From: Bradyrhizobium sp. CCGUVB4N
GTDB lineage: Bacteria > Pseudomonadota > Alphaproteobacteria > Rhizobiales > Xanthobacteraceae
DNA: 64,000 nucleotides
Assembly: GCF_024199945.1 (NCBI RefSeq)
Contig: NZ_JANADP010000001.1
Location: 5,146,001 to 5,210,000 of the forward strand
Direction of reading: 5' to 3'
Below are positions 44,653-54,133 of the stretch, piece by piece. Position 1 is the first letter of the stretch, and each line of letters begins with the position of its first letter. The notes below the pieces were generated by a model. That model did no database searches and was not told the origin of the DNA. It saw only the letters and a list, made by a program, of their open reading frames with translations. The translations under genes and the position numbers were made by a program.

Positions 44653-45465
44653 CTACTCGGCCGGGTTGGCCGGCGTCGACACGTCGGTGCCGGTAGAGGC
44701 CTGCGAGGCAGCTGCCTTCTTCTCCACCATCGAGACTGCGATGATCGAGCCCTCGTACAGCGCAAGCAGCGGAATCGCGAGCGAGCACTGGCTGAGGATA
44801 TCCGGCGGCGTCAGGACTGCCGCGATGATGAAGGCCAGAACGATGAAATAGCGGCGCTTCTCGCGCAGCATCTTGGACGTGATGATGCCGACCCGCCCGA
44901 GCAGCGTCAGGATCACCGGAAGCTGGAAGGCGATGCCGAAGGCGAAGATCAGCGACATCATCAGCGAGAGATATTCGCCGACCTTGGGCAGGAGCTGGAT
45001 CTGCGCGGTCTCATCGCCGCCCATCTGCTGCATGCCGAGCGAGAAGCGGACCAGCATCGGCAGCACGACGAAGTAAACCAGCGCCGCGCCGAGCACAAAG
45101 AAGAACGGCGTCGCGACCAGATACGGCAGGAAGGCCTGCTTCTCGTGCTTGTAGAGGCCGGGCGCGACGAACTTGTAGATCTGCGTCGCGACGATCGGGA
45201 ATGAGATGAAGCCGGCGCCGAACAGCGCAAGCTTGAGCTGGGTGATGAAATATTCCAGCAGCGCCGTATAGATGAACTTCGAGTTCTCGGCGCCCGCGAC
45301 CCACACGAACGGCCAGACCAGTACGTTGTAGATCTGCTTGGCGAAGAAGAAGCAGAAGATGAAGGCCACGCCGAAGCCAAGCAGCGCCTTGATCAGCCGC
45401 GACCGCAGCTCGATCAGATGGTCCATCAGCGGGGCTTTGCTGGCCTCGATATCGGCGTCGCTCAT
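44653..45465 (-). CDS. tatC: Sec-independent translocase TatC
   Basis: Twin-arginine signal receptor of the Tat system. The 270-residue inner-membrane protein has six transmembrane helices. The N-terminal MDHLIELRSRLIKAL matches the conserved HLxELR motif, and the FVAPGLYKHEKQAFLPYL segment matches the first cytoplasmic loop. The start overlaps the tatB stop by 4 bp. Tat-type signals elsewhere in the window (for example at 54134) could be its clients. Confidence 0.97.
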   Translation of the reverse strand: MSDADIEASKAPLMDHLIELRSRLIKALLGFGVAFIFCFFFAKQIYNVLVWPFVWVAGAENSKFIYTALLEYFITQLKLALFGAGFISFPIVATQIYKFVAPGLYKHEKQAFLPYLVATPFFFVLGAALVYFVVLPMLVRFSLGMQQMGGDETAQIQLLPKVGEYLSLMMSLIFAFGIAFQLPVILTLLGRVGIITSKMLREKRRYFIVLAFIIAAVLTPPDILSQCSLAIPLLALYEGSIIAVSMVEKKAAASQASTGTDVSTPANPAE

Positions 45466-45980
45466 GACGCTTTGGCGTCCTTGATCGCTTCGGATGGCGC
45501 CGTGTCTTGAGTAACAGTGTCCTGTGCGACCGGCGCCTGCTCGACCTCACGGGTGATGGCGAGCGGCTCAGTCACGGCCGAATGCGCTTCCGCTTCCACA
45601 AAGGTCTCCGGTGTCGGGGCTTCCGGCGTGGTCGGACTTGCCGGCGGTTCGACGGCAGTTGTCGTGGGCGTCTCAGCCGGCTTGTCGAGCGCATCGACGC
45701 GAAGCGCGTCGCTGACGTCCTTCTGCAGCGAGGTCATCAGACCGCCGCCGGTGAAGCCGGAGGCGGCTTCCTTGACCTCGTCAAAGCTCTTCTTGAGGTC
45801 GGCCATCTCGGCCTCGCGCATCGCTTCCTGGAACTGGCCCTGGAATTCGGCGGCCATCTTGCGGGCCTTGCCCATCCATTGGCCGACCATGCGCAGCACG
45901 CCCGGCAGCTCTTTCGGGCCAATGGCGACCAGGGCCACGACCCCGATCAGAACCAGCTCACTCCAGCCGATGTCGAACAT
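45462..45980 (-). CDS. tatB: Sec-independent translocase TatB
   Basis: 172 residues: a short transmembrane helix in MFDIGWSELVLIGVVALVAIGP, the Gly-Pro hinge (GPKELPGVLR), an amphipathic helix (QWMGKARKMAAEFQGQFQEAMRE), and a variable Pro/Thr/Glu-rich C-terminus. The Glu8 in the membrane segment is the conserved TatB residue. Middle gene of tatA-tatB-tatC, with tatA 88 bp upstream. Confidence 0.96.
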   Translation of the reverse strand: MFDIGWSELVLIGVVALVAIGPKELPGVLRMVGQWMGKARKMAAEFQGQFQEAMREAEMADLKKSFDEVKEAASGFTGGGLMTSLQKDVSDALRVDALDKPAETPTTTAVEPPASPTTPEAPTPETFVEAEAHSAVTEPLAITREVEQAPVAQDTVTQDTAPSEAIKDAKAS

Positions 45981-46068
45981 GACGTCTTCCGTTCACGCGA
46001 AGCCACGATCGGCCCAATCCCTCACGCGCAGGATCGGGTCCGCTTCCCGCGTCTCGCGTGCTCCTGGC

Positions 46069-46302
46069 TCAGACGGCCTTGCTGCCGACGTCGGATCGCG
46101 CCGCGGTCGGCGCGGCATTGTGCTCGATGGACTTCGAGGGCTCCTGCTTCTCGGCGGGCTTGTCGTCGTCCTGCATGCCCTTCTTGAAGGCCTTGATGCC
46201 CTGCGCCACGTCGCCCATCAGATCCGAAATCTTGCCGCGGCCAAACAGCAGCAGGACCACTGCGATCACCAAGATCCAGTGCCAAATGCTAAGTGAACCC
46301 AT
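46069..46302 (-). CDS. tatA: Sec-independent translocase TatA
   Basis: 77 residues: transmembrane helix SIWHWILVIAVVLLLFGRGKI, hinge FGRGKISDLMGDVAQGIKAFKKGM with the conserved Phe-Gly and amphipathic helix, then a polar tail. It forms the translocation pore with TatB and TatC. The start MGSLSIWHW is preferred over a five-residue extension. First gene of the tat operon. Confidence 0.97.
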   Translation of the reverse strand: MGSLSIWHWILVIAVVLLLFGRGKISDLMGDVAQGIKAFKKGMQDDDKPAEKQEPSKSIEHNAAPTAARSDVGSKAV

Positions 46303-46468
46303 CCTGCAACCCTCCAAACGCGCATGGCCGGGACCCGGCCGATCTTGACCGGAACGTAGGCTTCGCAGGCCTCAAAAACAAGGACCAAGGCAGCGCCAAT
46401 TCGCTGTTGGCGCTACGTAATCTTGCTAGTGTTAACTGGTCGCAGGGGGCCCGTGGAAGAGCGGAGGA

Positions 46469-47221
46469 TCACTCCTCGCTCCCGCCCTCGCCGCCCTCAT
46501 TGCCGCCTTCCGGCGGCGTCTCGGGCTCGACCGCGGGCGCCAGCGCCAGATCGAGGTCCTCGCCCGGTTCCAGGGGATCCTCGTCCTCACGCAGCGCCGG
46601 GTCATCCGAGGGCGTCGGTACGCTGAAGCCGGTCGGCAGGCGCGAATCCAGCAGGCCGGTGCCCTTCAGTTCCTCCAGGCCCGGCAGGTCGCCAAGCTGT
46701 TCCAGGGTGAACTGCGACAGGAAGTCCTCAGTGGTTCCGAAGGTCAGCGGGCGGCCGGGCGTCTTGCGACGACCGCGCGGCTTGATCCAGCCCGTCTCCA
46801 GCAGCACGTCGAGCGTGCCCTTGGAGGTGACGACACCGCGGATCTCTTCGATCTCGGCGCGCGTCACCGGCTGGTGATAGGCGATGATCGCCAGAACCTC
46901 GATCGCCGCGCGCGACAGGCGGCGGGTCTCGGTGCTCTCGCGCGTCATCAGCCAGGACAGATCGCCGGCGGTGCGGAACGTCCATTTGTTGGCGACCCGC
47001 ACGAGGTTCACGCCGCGCAAGGCGTAGTCGGCCTGGAGCTGCTCAAGCGCGGCCTTGACGTCGACGCCCTCGGGCATGCGCTTGGCCAGCGTCGCCGTAT
47101 CCAGTGGTTCATTCGAAGCAAACAGCAGCGCTTCCAGCAGCCGCAATTCTTCGGGACGTGCCTGGGACTCGTTCTCCATCGGCTCGGCCTCTTCTACCCG
47201 CACTTCAGCCAGGCTTGCCAT
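46469..47221 (-). CDS. scpB: Segregation and condensation protein B
   Basis: Non-SMC subunit of the bacterial condensin with SMC and ScpA; two winged helices. The 250-residue protein has the family core LRLLEALLFASNEPLDTATLAKRMPEGVDVKAAL and the RLSRAAIEVLAIIAYHQPVTRAEIEEIRGV motif. An acidic Pro/Glu/Gly-rich tail (GEDLDLALAPAVEPETPPEGGNEGGEGGSEE) follows. AAGGAG eight bases before the ATG fixes this start, seven codons after an in-frame GTG. It follows scpA by 21 bp. Confidence 0.95.
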   Translation of the reverse strand: MASLAEVRVEEAEPMENESQARPEELRLLEALLFASNEPLDTATLAKRMPEGVDVKAALEQLQADYALRGVNLVRVANKWTFRTAGDLSWLMTRESTETRRLSRAAIEVLAIIAYHQPVTRAEIEEIRGVVTSKGTLDVLLETGWIKPRGRRKTPGRPLTFGTTEDFLSQFTLEQLGDLPGLEELKGTGLLDSRLPTGFSVPTPSDDPALREDEDPLEPGEDLDLALAPAVEPETPPEGGNEGGEGGSEE

Positions 47222-47242
47222 GGCAGCTTCTCCTTCTTGCAC

Positions 47243-48082
47243 TTAACCGACCGGCGCATCGGGCGCAGGAGCTGCGTCCACGACCGGCTTCGGGCGCCCC
47301 TTCCGGAAATAGATGGGCGCAAACGCCTCTTTCTGGTTCAGCTCGAGCTGACCTTCGCGCACGAGCTCAAGCGCAGCGGCGAAGCTCGAGGCGAACACCG
47401 TCGCACGCTGCGTCGGATCGGCGACGTGACGGACCAGGAAATCGTCGAGCACGCCCCAATCGTCCTGTTCGGTGATGCTGCCGACCAGCCGCTCCAGCGT
47501 GGCGCGCGCCTCGGCGAGCGACCACACCGTACGCTTGGCAAGATGCACGCTCGCCAGCACGCGCGACTGGCGCTGGGAGGCATAGGCCGTGAGCAGGTCG
47601 TACAGCGTCGCGGTATATTTCGGATGCCTGATCTCGGCGATCTGCTCGGGCTCACCGCGCGGGAAAATGTCGCGCAGCAACTGCTGCCGGTTCATCAGCC
47701 GGTTGGCGGCTTCGCGAATGGCTTCCAGGCGACGCAGACGGTTGGCGAGCGCAGTCGCCATTTCCTCGGCGCTCGGACCTTCCGCACTCGGCGGCTCCGG
47801 CAGCAGCAGGCGCGATTTCAGGAAGGCAAGCCAGGCGGCCATCACGAGATAGTCGGCGGCAAGCTCGAGCCGGATCTTTCGCGCAGCTTCGATGAAGTGG
47901 AGGTACTGGTCGGCCAGCGCCAGGATCGAGATCTTGGCGAGATCGACCTTCTGGTTTCGCGCCAGCGCGAGCAACAGGTCGAGCGGACCTTCATAGCCCT
48001 CGACGTCGACGACCAGCGCCGGTTCATCCTCGGCCAGCTCTGCGGGCCGCCCGGTTTCAAACGATAGGATTTCTGCGGTCAT
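47243..48082 (-). CDS. scpA: Segregation and condensation protein A
   Basis: Kleisin-like linker of the SMC-ScpAB condensin. 279 residues. Core VDVEGYEGPLDLLLALARNQKVDLAKISILALADQYLHFIE at about residues 25-65 is the ScpA signature, followed by a winged-helix C-terminal region. Its start overlaps the end of the decayed nagZ frame by 4 bp, so its translation may still be coupled to that frame. Confidence 0.96.
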   Translation of the reverse strand: MTAEILSFETGRPAELAEDEPALVVDVEGYEGPLDLLLALARNQKVDLAKISILALADQYLHFIEAARKIRLELAADYLVMAAWLAFLKSRLLLPEPPSAEGPSAEEMATALANRLRRLEAIREAANRLMNRQQLLRDIFPRGEPEQIAEIRHPKYTATLYDLLTAYASQRQSRVLASVHLAKRTVWSLAEARATLERLVGSITEQDDWGVLDDFLVRHVADPTQRATVFASSFAAALELVREGQLELNQKEAFAPIYFRKGRPKPVVDAAPAPDAPVG

Positions 48083-48522
48083 GCGGATGCCGTGGTTGCG
48101 GTCAATGCGTCCAGTTCCGCATTGTCATTGCTGTAAAGCGCCGTGTCGCAGCCGGCTGCGAAGATGGCGCGAATTCGCCCGGCGATGCCTCCGGCCAGCG
48201 CGTTCATCGGCACGTCATCACTCATTAACAAACCCTGGAACCCGACTGCGCTGCGAATCACCTGAGCAATCATTGTCGCAGAAGTCGTCATTGGATGGGC
48301 GGGCTCGGCAGCGCCATCCACGGGAATGCTGAGGTCGCCGCGATTGGTCGCGGTTACCCCAATAGCGATCGATTCCCTAAGCGGCACCGGGACTTGCGTG
48401 CCAATTCCGATGCGGCGGCTGAAGGGAATGAAGTCCCATGGGCATTCAGCACGGCCAAACGCCCGCCTGGCGGCGGTCAGTTCCGTTCCGGATACGCCGG
48501 TATTGAAGGCCCGCGTGCTCAT
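48079..48522 (-). pseudogene. nagZ: Decayed nagZ: beta-N-acetylhexosaminidase remnant
   Basis: A 147-codon frame in the place where Rhizobiales carry nagZ (normally about 340 residues). The N-terminus MSTRAFNTGVSGTELTAARRAF and the later IRSAVGFQGLLMSDDVPMNALAGGIA and AIFAAGCDTALYSN are clearly NagZ, with the nucleophile region SDD kept. The middle, including the usual DxEGGRV and KHxPGHG motifs, is missing, and the last 30-odd residues are absent. It is therefore probably inactive as a hydrolase. The frame remains open, perhaps for coupling to scpA. Confidence 0.82.
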
Positions 48523-48568
48523 AGGGGCCGATTAACCTTGCCCCGGGAGGGGGTCAAGGAAACGGCCG

Positions 48569-50122
48569 CTAATTCCTCTGGACGAAGCAGGACGGCAGAC
48601 CAGCCGACTTCAGATTGTTGCAGGCCTGCACCGCCTCGTCGGCCGAGCCATATGGTCCGGCGAAGGCGCGGTAGACGATCCCCTTGCCCTTATCGGTCAG
48701 ATCGACGCGCTTGATGACCGGCGAACGGCCGCCGAGGACACTGCCGTATTTGCTCTGCAGCACCCGGTAGGACGCGGCGGCACTATCCTCGCTCTGCTGC
48801 GAGGACACCTGCACGACGTAGCCACCGCCGCCGCCGCCGGGCGCCGGTGCGATTTGGGTCGGAGTGTTCGCCGCCATCCGCTGCGCCGGCTCGGCGGGCC
48901 CAGCCTGCGGCGCCAGCGAGAGCGGCTGGTTGGCGCTGGCATTGGCCGAGGTCGGCGGCGTACGCGGTGCGGCCGGTACAGCGACCGGCTTCGGCGGCGC
49001 GACCGGCTTGGCTGCTGACGCAGCGGCGGTCTGCGGCACGGCGCTGTCGGTCTGATCACCCTTCACGGCCACGGTCTTGATCGAGCGCGGCGCACTGTTC
49101 GGCATCGTCCCGTTGCTCGGGACCGGACCGGCATTCTGTGGCGGAATGTTGGACGGCGACACGCTCGCAACCGGCGGCGGGTTCGCATTCGGATTCAGCG
49201 GCGGAAACACCACGCGGGGACCTGCCGCCTTGGCATTGACATCGACGGGCGCCTCCTCGCGCGGCACGATCTTCTCGCTGCCGTCGCCGCTCACCATGCG
49301 GTCCGGCACCTTGGCCGAGGAGTCCGACGGCGCCGGCACGATCTTGGTCGGCGTGTTGTCGGCCTTGATGATCGGCGGCTCGCCGCTGCGGGGCGAGCCA
49401 ATGTAGGTCTTGTAGGCGAAGGCCGCACCAGTTCCGACCACGGCCAGCGCGAGGATCGCGGCAACCGTCATCATGCCGCCGCGCGATTTCCTGGGCTCGT
49501 CGAGATCGGCCTCGGGATAGTCGCTCTGGAACGCGTAAGGGTCGTCCGGATAGGCCGGCTCACGCTGAAAATCCTGCTCGCCGGACTCGAGCCGCCCGTA
49601 GAGCGCATCATCGTAGCGCGCCGGATCGGGCTGCTCGTACGCTTGCTCCTGCGCCTGCTCCTGATGGTAGGCCTGCTGTTGGTAAGCCTGATCCTGGTAG
49701 GCGCGATCCTGATAGGCCTGCGGCTGATGAAACTCAGGCTCCGGCGCGGCCGGCTGGGCTGAATAGCGATGCAGGGGATGAACGGGATTCACGGCGACGG
49801 GATAGTCGGGCTCGGGCGCCGGCTGCGGTTGCACGTTGGCGCGCCGCATCCATGACGGCGGCCCCGGCTGAGGCGCGGCCGCCTGCTCGGCATAGTCCTG
49901 CTGATAGCCGTTCTGCGAATAATCGTCGTCCTGATAAGTTTGCGCAGGCGCTGGAGCTGCTGCCGGCGGCGCACCTGGGCGACCCTGCGCTGCGAACGGA
50001 TCGGTCTGTCCGATCAGGCGGGCGAGTTCGGCCAAGGGATCGGTCTCCGCTCTCCCATGCTGATCGCCACCGCGACCAAAGTCGTCGGAAGGAAACGGTC
50101 GGTGCTGATATCGTTCGGCCAT
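48569..50122 (-). CDS. SPOR-domain membrane protein
   Basis: A 517-residue bitopic protein: long cytoplasmic N-terminus rich in Gln/Tyr/Pro with (A)YQDQ-type repeats (about residues 135-165), one transmembrane helix (about 216-237), a Pro/Ala-rich periplasmic stretch, and a C-terminal SPOR domain (about 437-515) ending in SAGLPSCFVQRN. SPOR domains bind denuded septal peptidoglycan, so the product probably localises to division sites. The MAERYQ start is chosen over an upstream extension. It lies between argS and nagZ. Confidence 0.9.
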   Translation of the reverse strand: MAERYQHRPFPSDDFGRGGDQHGRAETDPLAELARLIGQTDPFAAQGRPGAPPAAAPAPAQTYQDDDYSQNGYQQDYAEQAAAPQPGPPSWMRRANVQPQPAPEPDYPVAVNPVHPLHRYSAQPAAPEPEFHQPQAYQDRAYQDQAYQQQAYHQEQAQEQAYEQPDPARYDDALYGRLESGEQDFQREPAYPDDPYAFQSDYPEADLDEPRKSRGGMMTVAAILALAVVGTGAAFAYKTYIGSPRSGEPPIIKADNTPTKIVPAPSDSSAKVPDRMVSGDGSEKIVPREEAPVDVNAKAAGPRVVFPPLNPNANPPPVASVSPSNIPPQNAGPVPSNGTMPNSAPRSIKTVAVKGDQTDSAVPQTAAASAAKPVAPPKPVAVPAAPRTPPTSANASANQPLSLAPQAGPAEPAQRMAANTPTQIAPAPGGGGGGYVVQVSSQQSEDSAAASYRVLQSKYGSVLGGRSPVIKRVDLTDKGKGIVYRAFAGPYGSADEAVQACNNLKSAGLPSCFVQRN

Positions 50123-50263
50123 CGTGATGATGCGTCCCTTCGGGAAAGCCGCGCGCCCCTCGACCAAGGCGCGGCTTTCGACCCACAAGGCTTTCAACCA
50201 AGTCTAAGCGATCCGGCTTCTGCCGGTACCCCCAAATATTCCCCTTAAGTAGTTCGCCCCAAA

Positions 50264-52054
50264 CTACCGCATCTCGTCCGGAGCATGGACGCCGAGGATG
50301 GCGAGGCCCGATGCCAGGACAGAGACGACGCCCTGGACCATGGCCAGCCGCGCCTTTGTTAGAACTGCATCATTATTGATAATGAAGCGTAAATAGGGCA
50401 AATCGCGCCCCTTCGTCCAAAGTGCGTGAAATTCGCTCGCTAAGTCATAGAGATAAAAGGCAATACGGTGCGGCTCGTGGGCCGCGGCGGCGGCCTCCAG
50501 CATGCGAGGATAAATTGCGAGGCGCTTGAGAAGGTCGAGTTCGACAGGGTCAGACAGCCGCTCCACCGCCGACTCACTGAGCCAGGCAATCCGCTTGTCG
50601 GCATCCTCGGGGAGTTCCGGGAACACCTCCGCCCGCGCGTTGCGGAAGATCGAATGACCGCGGGCGTGGCCGTACTGGACGTAGAACACGGGATTGTCCC
50701 GCGACTGTTCCATGACCTTGGCAAGGTCGAAGTCGAGCACCGCGTCGTTCTTGCGGTAGAGCATCATGAAGCGAACGGCATCCTGGCCGACTTCATCCAC
50801 CACCTCACGCAAGGTGACGAAGTCCCCGCTCCGCTTGGACATTTTCACCGGTTCGCCGTTGCGCAGCAACTTCACGAGCTGGACGATCTTGACGTCGAGC
50901 TCCCCCTTGCCGGAGGTCGTCGCCTTCACTGCGGCCTGCATACGCTTGATGTAGCCGCCGTGATCGGCGCCCCAGACGTCGATCATCTCCGCAAAACCAC
51001 GGTCGAACTTGTTCTTGTGGTAGGCGATGTCGGAGGCGAAGTAGGTATAGGAATTGTCCGACTTGATCAGCGGACGATCGACGTCGTCGCCGTAGGCGGT
51101 CGCCTTGAACAGCAACTGCTCGCGGTCTTCCCAGTCCTCGACCGGCGCGCCCTTCGGCGGCGGCAGGCGGCCTTCATAGATGTCGCCCTTGGCCTGCAGG
51201 AACGAGATGGTCTCTGCAACCTTGTTGTTGCCGCTCTCGATCAGCGAGCGCTCCGAGAAAAACACGTCGTGGCGGATGTTGAGCGCGGCGAGATCGTCCT
51301 TGATCTCGTCCATCATCATCGCGATCGCCTTGGCCCGCACCGTCGGCAGCCATTGCGCCTCGCTCATCGCGAGCAGCTTGTCGCCATGCTCCTTCGCCAG
51401 CGCTGCGCCGACCGGCTTCAGATAGTCGCCCGGATAGAGCCCTTCCGGAATCGCACCGATATCCTCGCCGAGCGCCTCGCGATACCGCAGGAACGCAGAG
51501 CGCGCGAGCACATCGACCTGGGCGCCGGCGTCGTTGATGTAATATTCGCGGGTGACGTCGTGGCCGCCGAACTGAAGCAGGCTCGCCAGCGCGTCGCCGA
51601 ACACGGCGCCGCGACAGTGGCCGACATGCATCGGTCCGGTCGGATTGGCCGAGACGTATTCGACATTGACCTTGGAGCCGCCGCGGACGCGGCCGTAATC
51701 GGCCCCCTCGCGCAGTACCGTCCGCAGCGCCTCGGCCCAGGCGGTCGGGTTCAGGGTCAGGTTGATGAAACCGGGACCGGCGACGTCGACCTTGGCAATC
51801 AGTGCGTCGGCGCGAAGCCGCTCGGCGATCTGCTCGGCGAGGTCCCGGGGCTTTGCCTTTGCCTCTTTCGCAAGCACCATGGCGGCGTTGGTCGCCATGT
51901 CGCCATGGGTCGCATCGCGCGGCGGCTCGACCACCACGCGCGAGAAATCGATGCCCTCGGGCCAGTTGGCTTCCGCCGCGAGCGCGCGGCATGCGGCGTG
52001 CACGCGTGCGAGCACGTCGGCGAACAGATGCGGTGCTGAGGATGTGTCGGGCAT
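50264..52054 (-). CDS. argS: Arginyl-tRNA synthetase
   Basis: Charges tRNA-Arg. The 596-residue class I synthetase has an N-terminal additional domain (residues 1-120), the HIGH-like motif SANPTGPMHVGHCRG, the KMSKS-equivalent KMSKR (VKMSKRSGDFV), and a helical anticodon-binding C-terminus ending in VHAPDEMR. Ten bp after the dGTPase-like gene, so translationally close. Confidence 0.98.
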   Translation of the reverse strand: MPDTSSAPHLFADVLARVHAACRALAAEANWPEGIDFSRVVVEPPRDATHGDMATNAAMVLAKEAKAKPRDLAEQIAERLRADALIAKVDVAGPGFINLTLNPTAWAEALRTVLREGADYGRVRGGSKVNVEYVSANPTGPMHVGHCRGAVFGDALASLLQFGGHDVTREYYINDAGAQVDVLARSAFLRYREALGEDIGAIPEGLYPGDYLKPVGAALAKEHGDKLLAMSEAQWLPTVRAKAIAMMMDEIKDDLAALNIRHDVFFSERSLIESGNNKVAETISFLQAKGDIYEGRLPPPKGAPVEDWEDREQLLFKATAYGDDVDRPLIKSDNSYTYFASDIAYHKNKFDRGFAEMIDVWGADHGGYIKRMQAAVKATTSGKGELDVKIVQLVKLLRNGEPVKMSKRSGDFVTLREVVDEVGQDAVRFMMLYRKNDAVLDFDLAKVMEQSRDNPVFYVQYGHARGHSIFRNARAEVFPELPEDADKRIAWLSESAVERLSDPVELDLLKRLAIYPRMLEAAAAAHEPHRIAFYLYDLASEFHALWTKGRDLPYLRFIINNDAVLTKARLAMVQGVVSVLASGLAILGVHAPDEMR

Positions 52055-52063
52055 GGGCGCCGC

Positions 52064-53272
52064 CTAACGCAAATCCGGGGTCGAGTCAAAGAGCCGCTGG
52101 TGCTCGGTCAGGGCGAAACGGTCGGTCATTCCGGCAATGAAATTGCCGATCCGGCGGGCCCGGTCGCCCTCGTCGTCCGCCTCTGCTCCGACCAGCCATT
52201 CCGGCGGGAGGTCGGCTGGTGATGTCAGGTACTTTGCGAACAAGTCGAACAGGATCTGTTCCGCCTCCGCCATCACCCGCACCACCCGCTTGTGGCGGTA
52301 CATGTGCCCGAAGAGGAAGCGCTTGATGGCAGCCTCCTCTGCGGCGACCTCCGCCGGGAAAGCGACCAGCGCCCGGCTCTGCTGGCGCACGTCCTGGGCC
52401 GACTGCGGCCGGACGGCGGCGATGTTCTTCTGCGCCTCTGCGAACACCGCGCCGATCAGGTGCGAGATCAGCTCGCGCACCAGCTCGGCCCCACGCCTGA
52501 CGTCTTCGAGATCGGGATAATGCGCCGAGGTCTCGGCGATGATCTCGGCCGTGAGCGGCATCACCTTGAGATCGTCGAGGTGGAACAGACCCGCGCGCAG
52601 GCCGTCGTCGATGTCGTGGGCGTCGTAGGCGATGTCGTCGGCGATCGCCGCGACCTGGGCCTCCAGCGAGGCGAAGCTCCACAATTCGAGGTCGTAGCTC
52701 TTGATGTAGTCGGCGATTCCAACGGGAATGCCGTGCTCGCGATAGCGCCCGACCGGCGCACCGCTGCGGTCGGTCAGCGGGCCGTTGTGCTTGACGATGC
52801 CCTCGAGCGACTCCCAAGTCAGGTTCAGCCCGTCGAACTCGGGATAGCGGTGCTCCAGCGAGCCGACGACGCGGAGCGCCTGGGCGTTGTGGTCGAAGCC
52901 GCCGAAGTCCTTCAGGCAGGCGTCCAGCGCCCGCTCGCCGGCATGGCCGAACGGCGGATGACCGAGATCATGGGCGAGCGCCAGGGTTTCCGTGAGGTCC
53001 TCGTCGAGCCCCAGCTGCCGCGCCAGCGCGCGGGCGATCTGCGCGACCTCCAGCGAATGGGTCAGCCGGGTGCGGTAATGGTCGCCCTCGTGGAACACGA
53101 ACACCTGGGTCTTGTACTTCAGGCGGCGGAACGCGGTGGAATGGATCACCCGGTCGCAGTCCCGCCGGAACGGGCTGCGGGTCCGGCTCGGGGGCTCGGC
53201 GACCAGCCGGCCACGGCTGCGCTCGGGGTCGCAGGCATAGGGCGCGCGGGGGGCAGCCATTCCGACGGACAC
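52064..53272 (-). CDS. dgt: dGTP triphosphohydrolase-like HD-domain protein
   Basis: Predicted to hydrolyse dNTPs (mainly dGTP) to the nucleoside and triphosphate. The 402-residue protein has the HD metal site: RLTHSLEV with the first His, then LAHDLGHPPFGHAGERAL with the His-Asp pair. The N-terminal SRTRSPFRRDCDRVIHSTAFRRLKYKTQVF is the family signature. The frame begins with a GTG; an in-frame ATG four codons later is an alternative. Upstream of argS on the same strand. Confidence 0.93.
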   Translation of the reverse strand: MSVGMAAPRAPYACDPERSRGRLVAEPPSRTRSPFRRDCDRVIHSTAFRRLKYKTQVFVFHEGDHYRTRLTHSLEVAQIARALARQLGLDEDLTETLALAHDLGHPPFGHAGERALDACLKDFGGFDHNAQALRVVGSLEHRYPEFDGLNLTWESLEGIVKHNGPLTDRSGAPVGRYREHGIPVGIADYIKSYDLELWSFASLEAQVAAIADDIAYDAHDIDDGLRAGLFHLDDLKVMPLTAEIIAETSAHYPDLEDVRRGAELVRELISHLIGAVFAEAQKNIAAVRPQSAQDVRQQSRALVAFPAEVAAEEAAIKRFLFGHMYRHKRVVRVMAEAEQILFDLFAKYLTSPADLPPEWLVGAEADDEGDRARRIGNFIAGMTDRFALTEHQRLFDSTPDLR

Positions 53273-53381
53273 GACGAATTTAGTCCCTATCCATTTGATT
53301 CTGCGTATCCTTGCACTTAACTATGCCGGACGCGGGATACCAAATGAATTGGCTATGACGCGGGCCTATCGGAGACGAACT

Positions 53382-53711
53382 ATGACCACCCCTGTGACCA
53401 TCAGTGACCGCGCCGCCCGCCGGATCGGAGAGATCCTCAAGGGCGAAGGCACAGGCGCGATGCTGCGCATCTCGGTCGAGGGCGGCGGCTGCTCCGGCTT
53501 CCAGTACAAGTTCGACATCGACCGCGACCGCACCGACGACGATCTCGTGATCGAGCAGGAGAACGCGGTGGTGCTGGTCGATTCCGCCTCCCAGCCGTTC
53601 CTGGCGGGCTCGCAGGTGGATTTCGTCGACGATCTGATCGGCGCCTCGTTCCGCGTCAACAATCCCAATGCGACGGCGTCCTGCGGCTGCGGCACCAGCT
53701 TCTCGATCTAG
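53382..53711 (+). CDS. erpA: Iron-sulfur cluster insertion protein, ErpA/HesB type
   Basis: A-type Fe-S carrier of 109 residues. The three conserved cysteines are in GGGCSGFQY and the C-terminal SCGCGTSFS, with the spacing of the family. The start has GGAGACGAACT upstream; the longer open frame is not needed. It is divergent from the dGTPase gene. It delivers clusters to apo-proteins, including complex I. Confidence 0.93.
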   Translation: MTTPVTISDRAARRIGEILKGEGTGAMLRISVEGGGCSGFQYKFDIDRDRTDDDLVIEQENAVVLVDSASQPFLAGSQVDFVDDLIGASFRVNNPNATASCGCGTSFSI

Positions 53712-53728
53712 CCGAACTCAAAATCCGT

Positions 53729-53836
53729 AAAACAACCCCATGCACCGTAGCCAGCCAGCCGGCACGGTGAATTTCGTATTTTACGAAAATAATTTGACCC
53801 GTCGGGCAAAACAGGGGTAATAGGTGATCATCGCGA
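53729..53836. repeat. Dispersed intergenic repeat with ATTTCGT...ACGAAAT hairpin
   Basis: The stretch from AAAACAACCCCATGCACCGT through ATTTCGTATTTTACGAAAAT and TTTGACCCGTCGGGCAAAAC resembles a repeat I associate with Bradyrhizobium intergenic regions. It contains an AT-rich dyad at 53771-53790 that could serve as a transcript end for the ErpA gene. The remaining space up to 54133 shows no recognisable gene; a minus-strand frame there has no family-like pattern. Confidence 0.55.
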
Positions 53837-54133
53837 GATCCCAAGGTCGGGGAGCTCGACCTGACACACACACACGGCGGGCTCGATACAGCCCAACGCC
53901 GAAGCGGCCCCCGCTGCAGTCCAATCCTTAGAGAAAGCTGGAATCTCGTCAGCAGCGCAATCTCGGAGGCGCGGCGGGCAGAACGGCCTCAAATGAGTTG
54001 ATGGTGCGACTGCTGTCGGCCCGATTGGCGGGATCGACCATGAACCCGTTGTCTGCCCAACACGACCAAATGCACATGCGGCGGGAAGCGCCGCTATCGA
54101 CCGTGCTTTCGACAGACCCATGCCCGCGGAAGA

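Noticed and set aside
50468..52039. 523-codon plus-strand frame opposite argS
   Set aside because: Antisense shadow of argS with shadow-type composition and no conserved motif.
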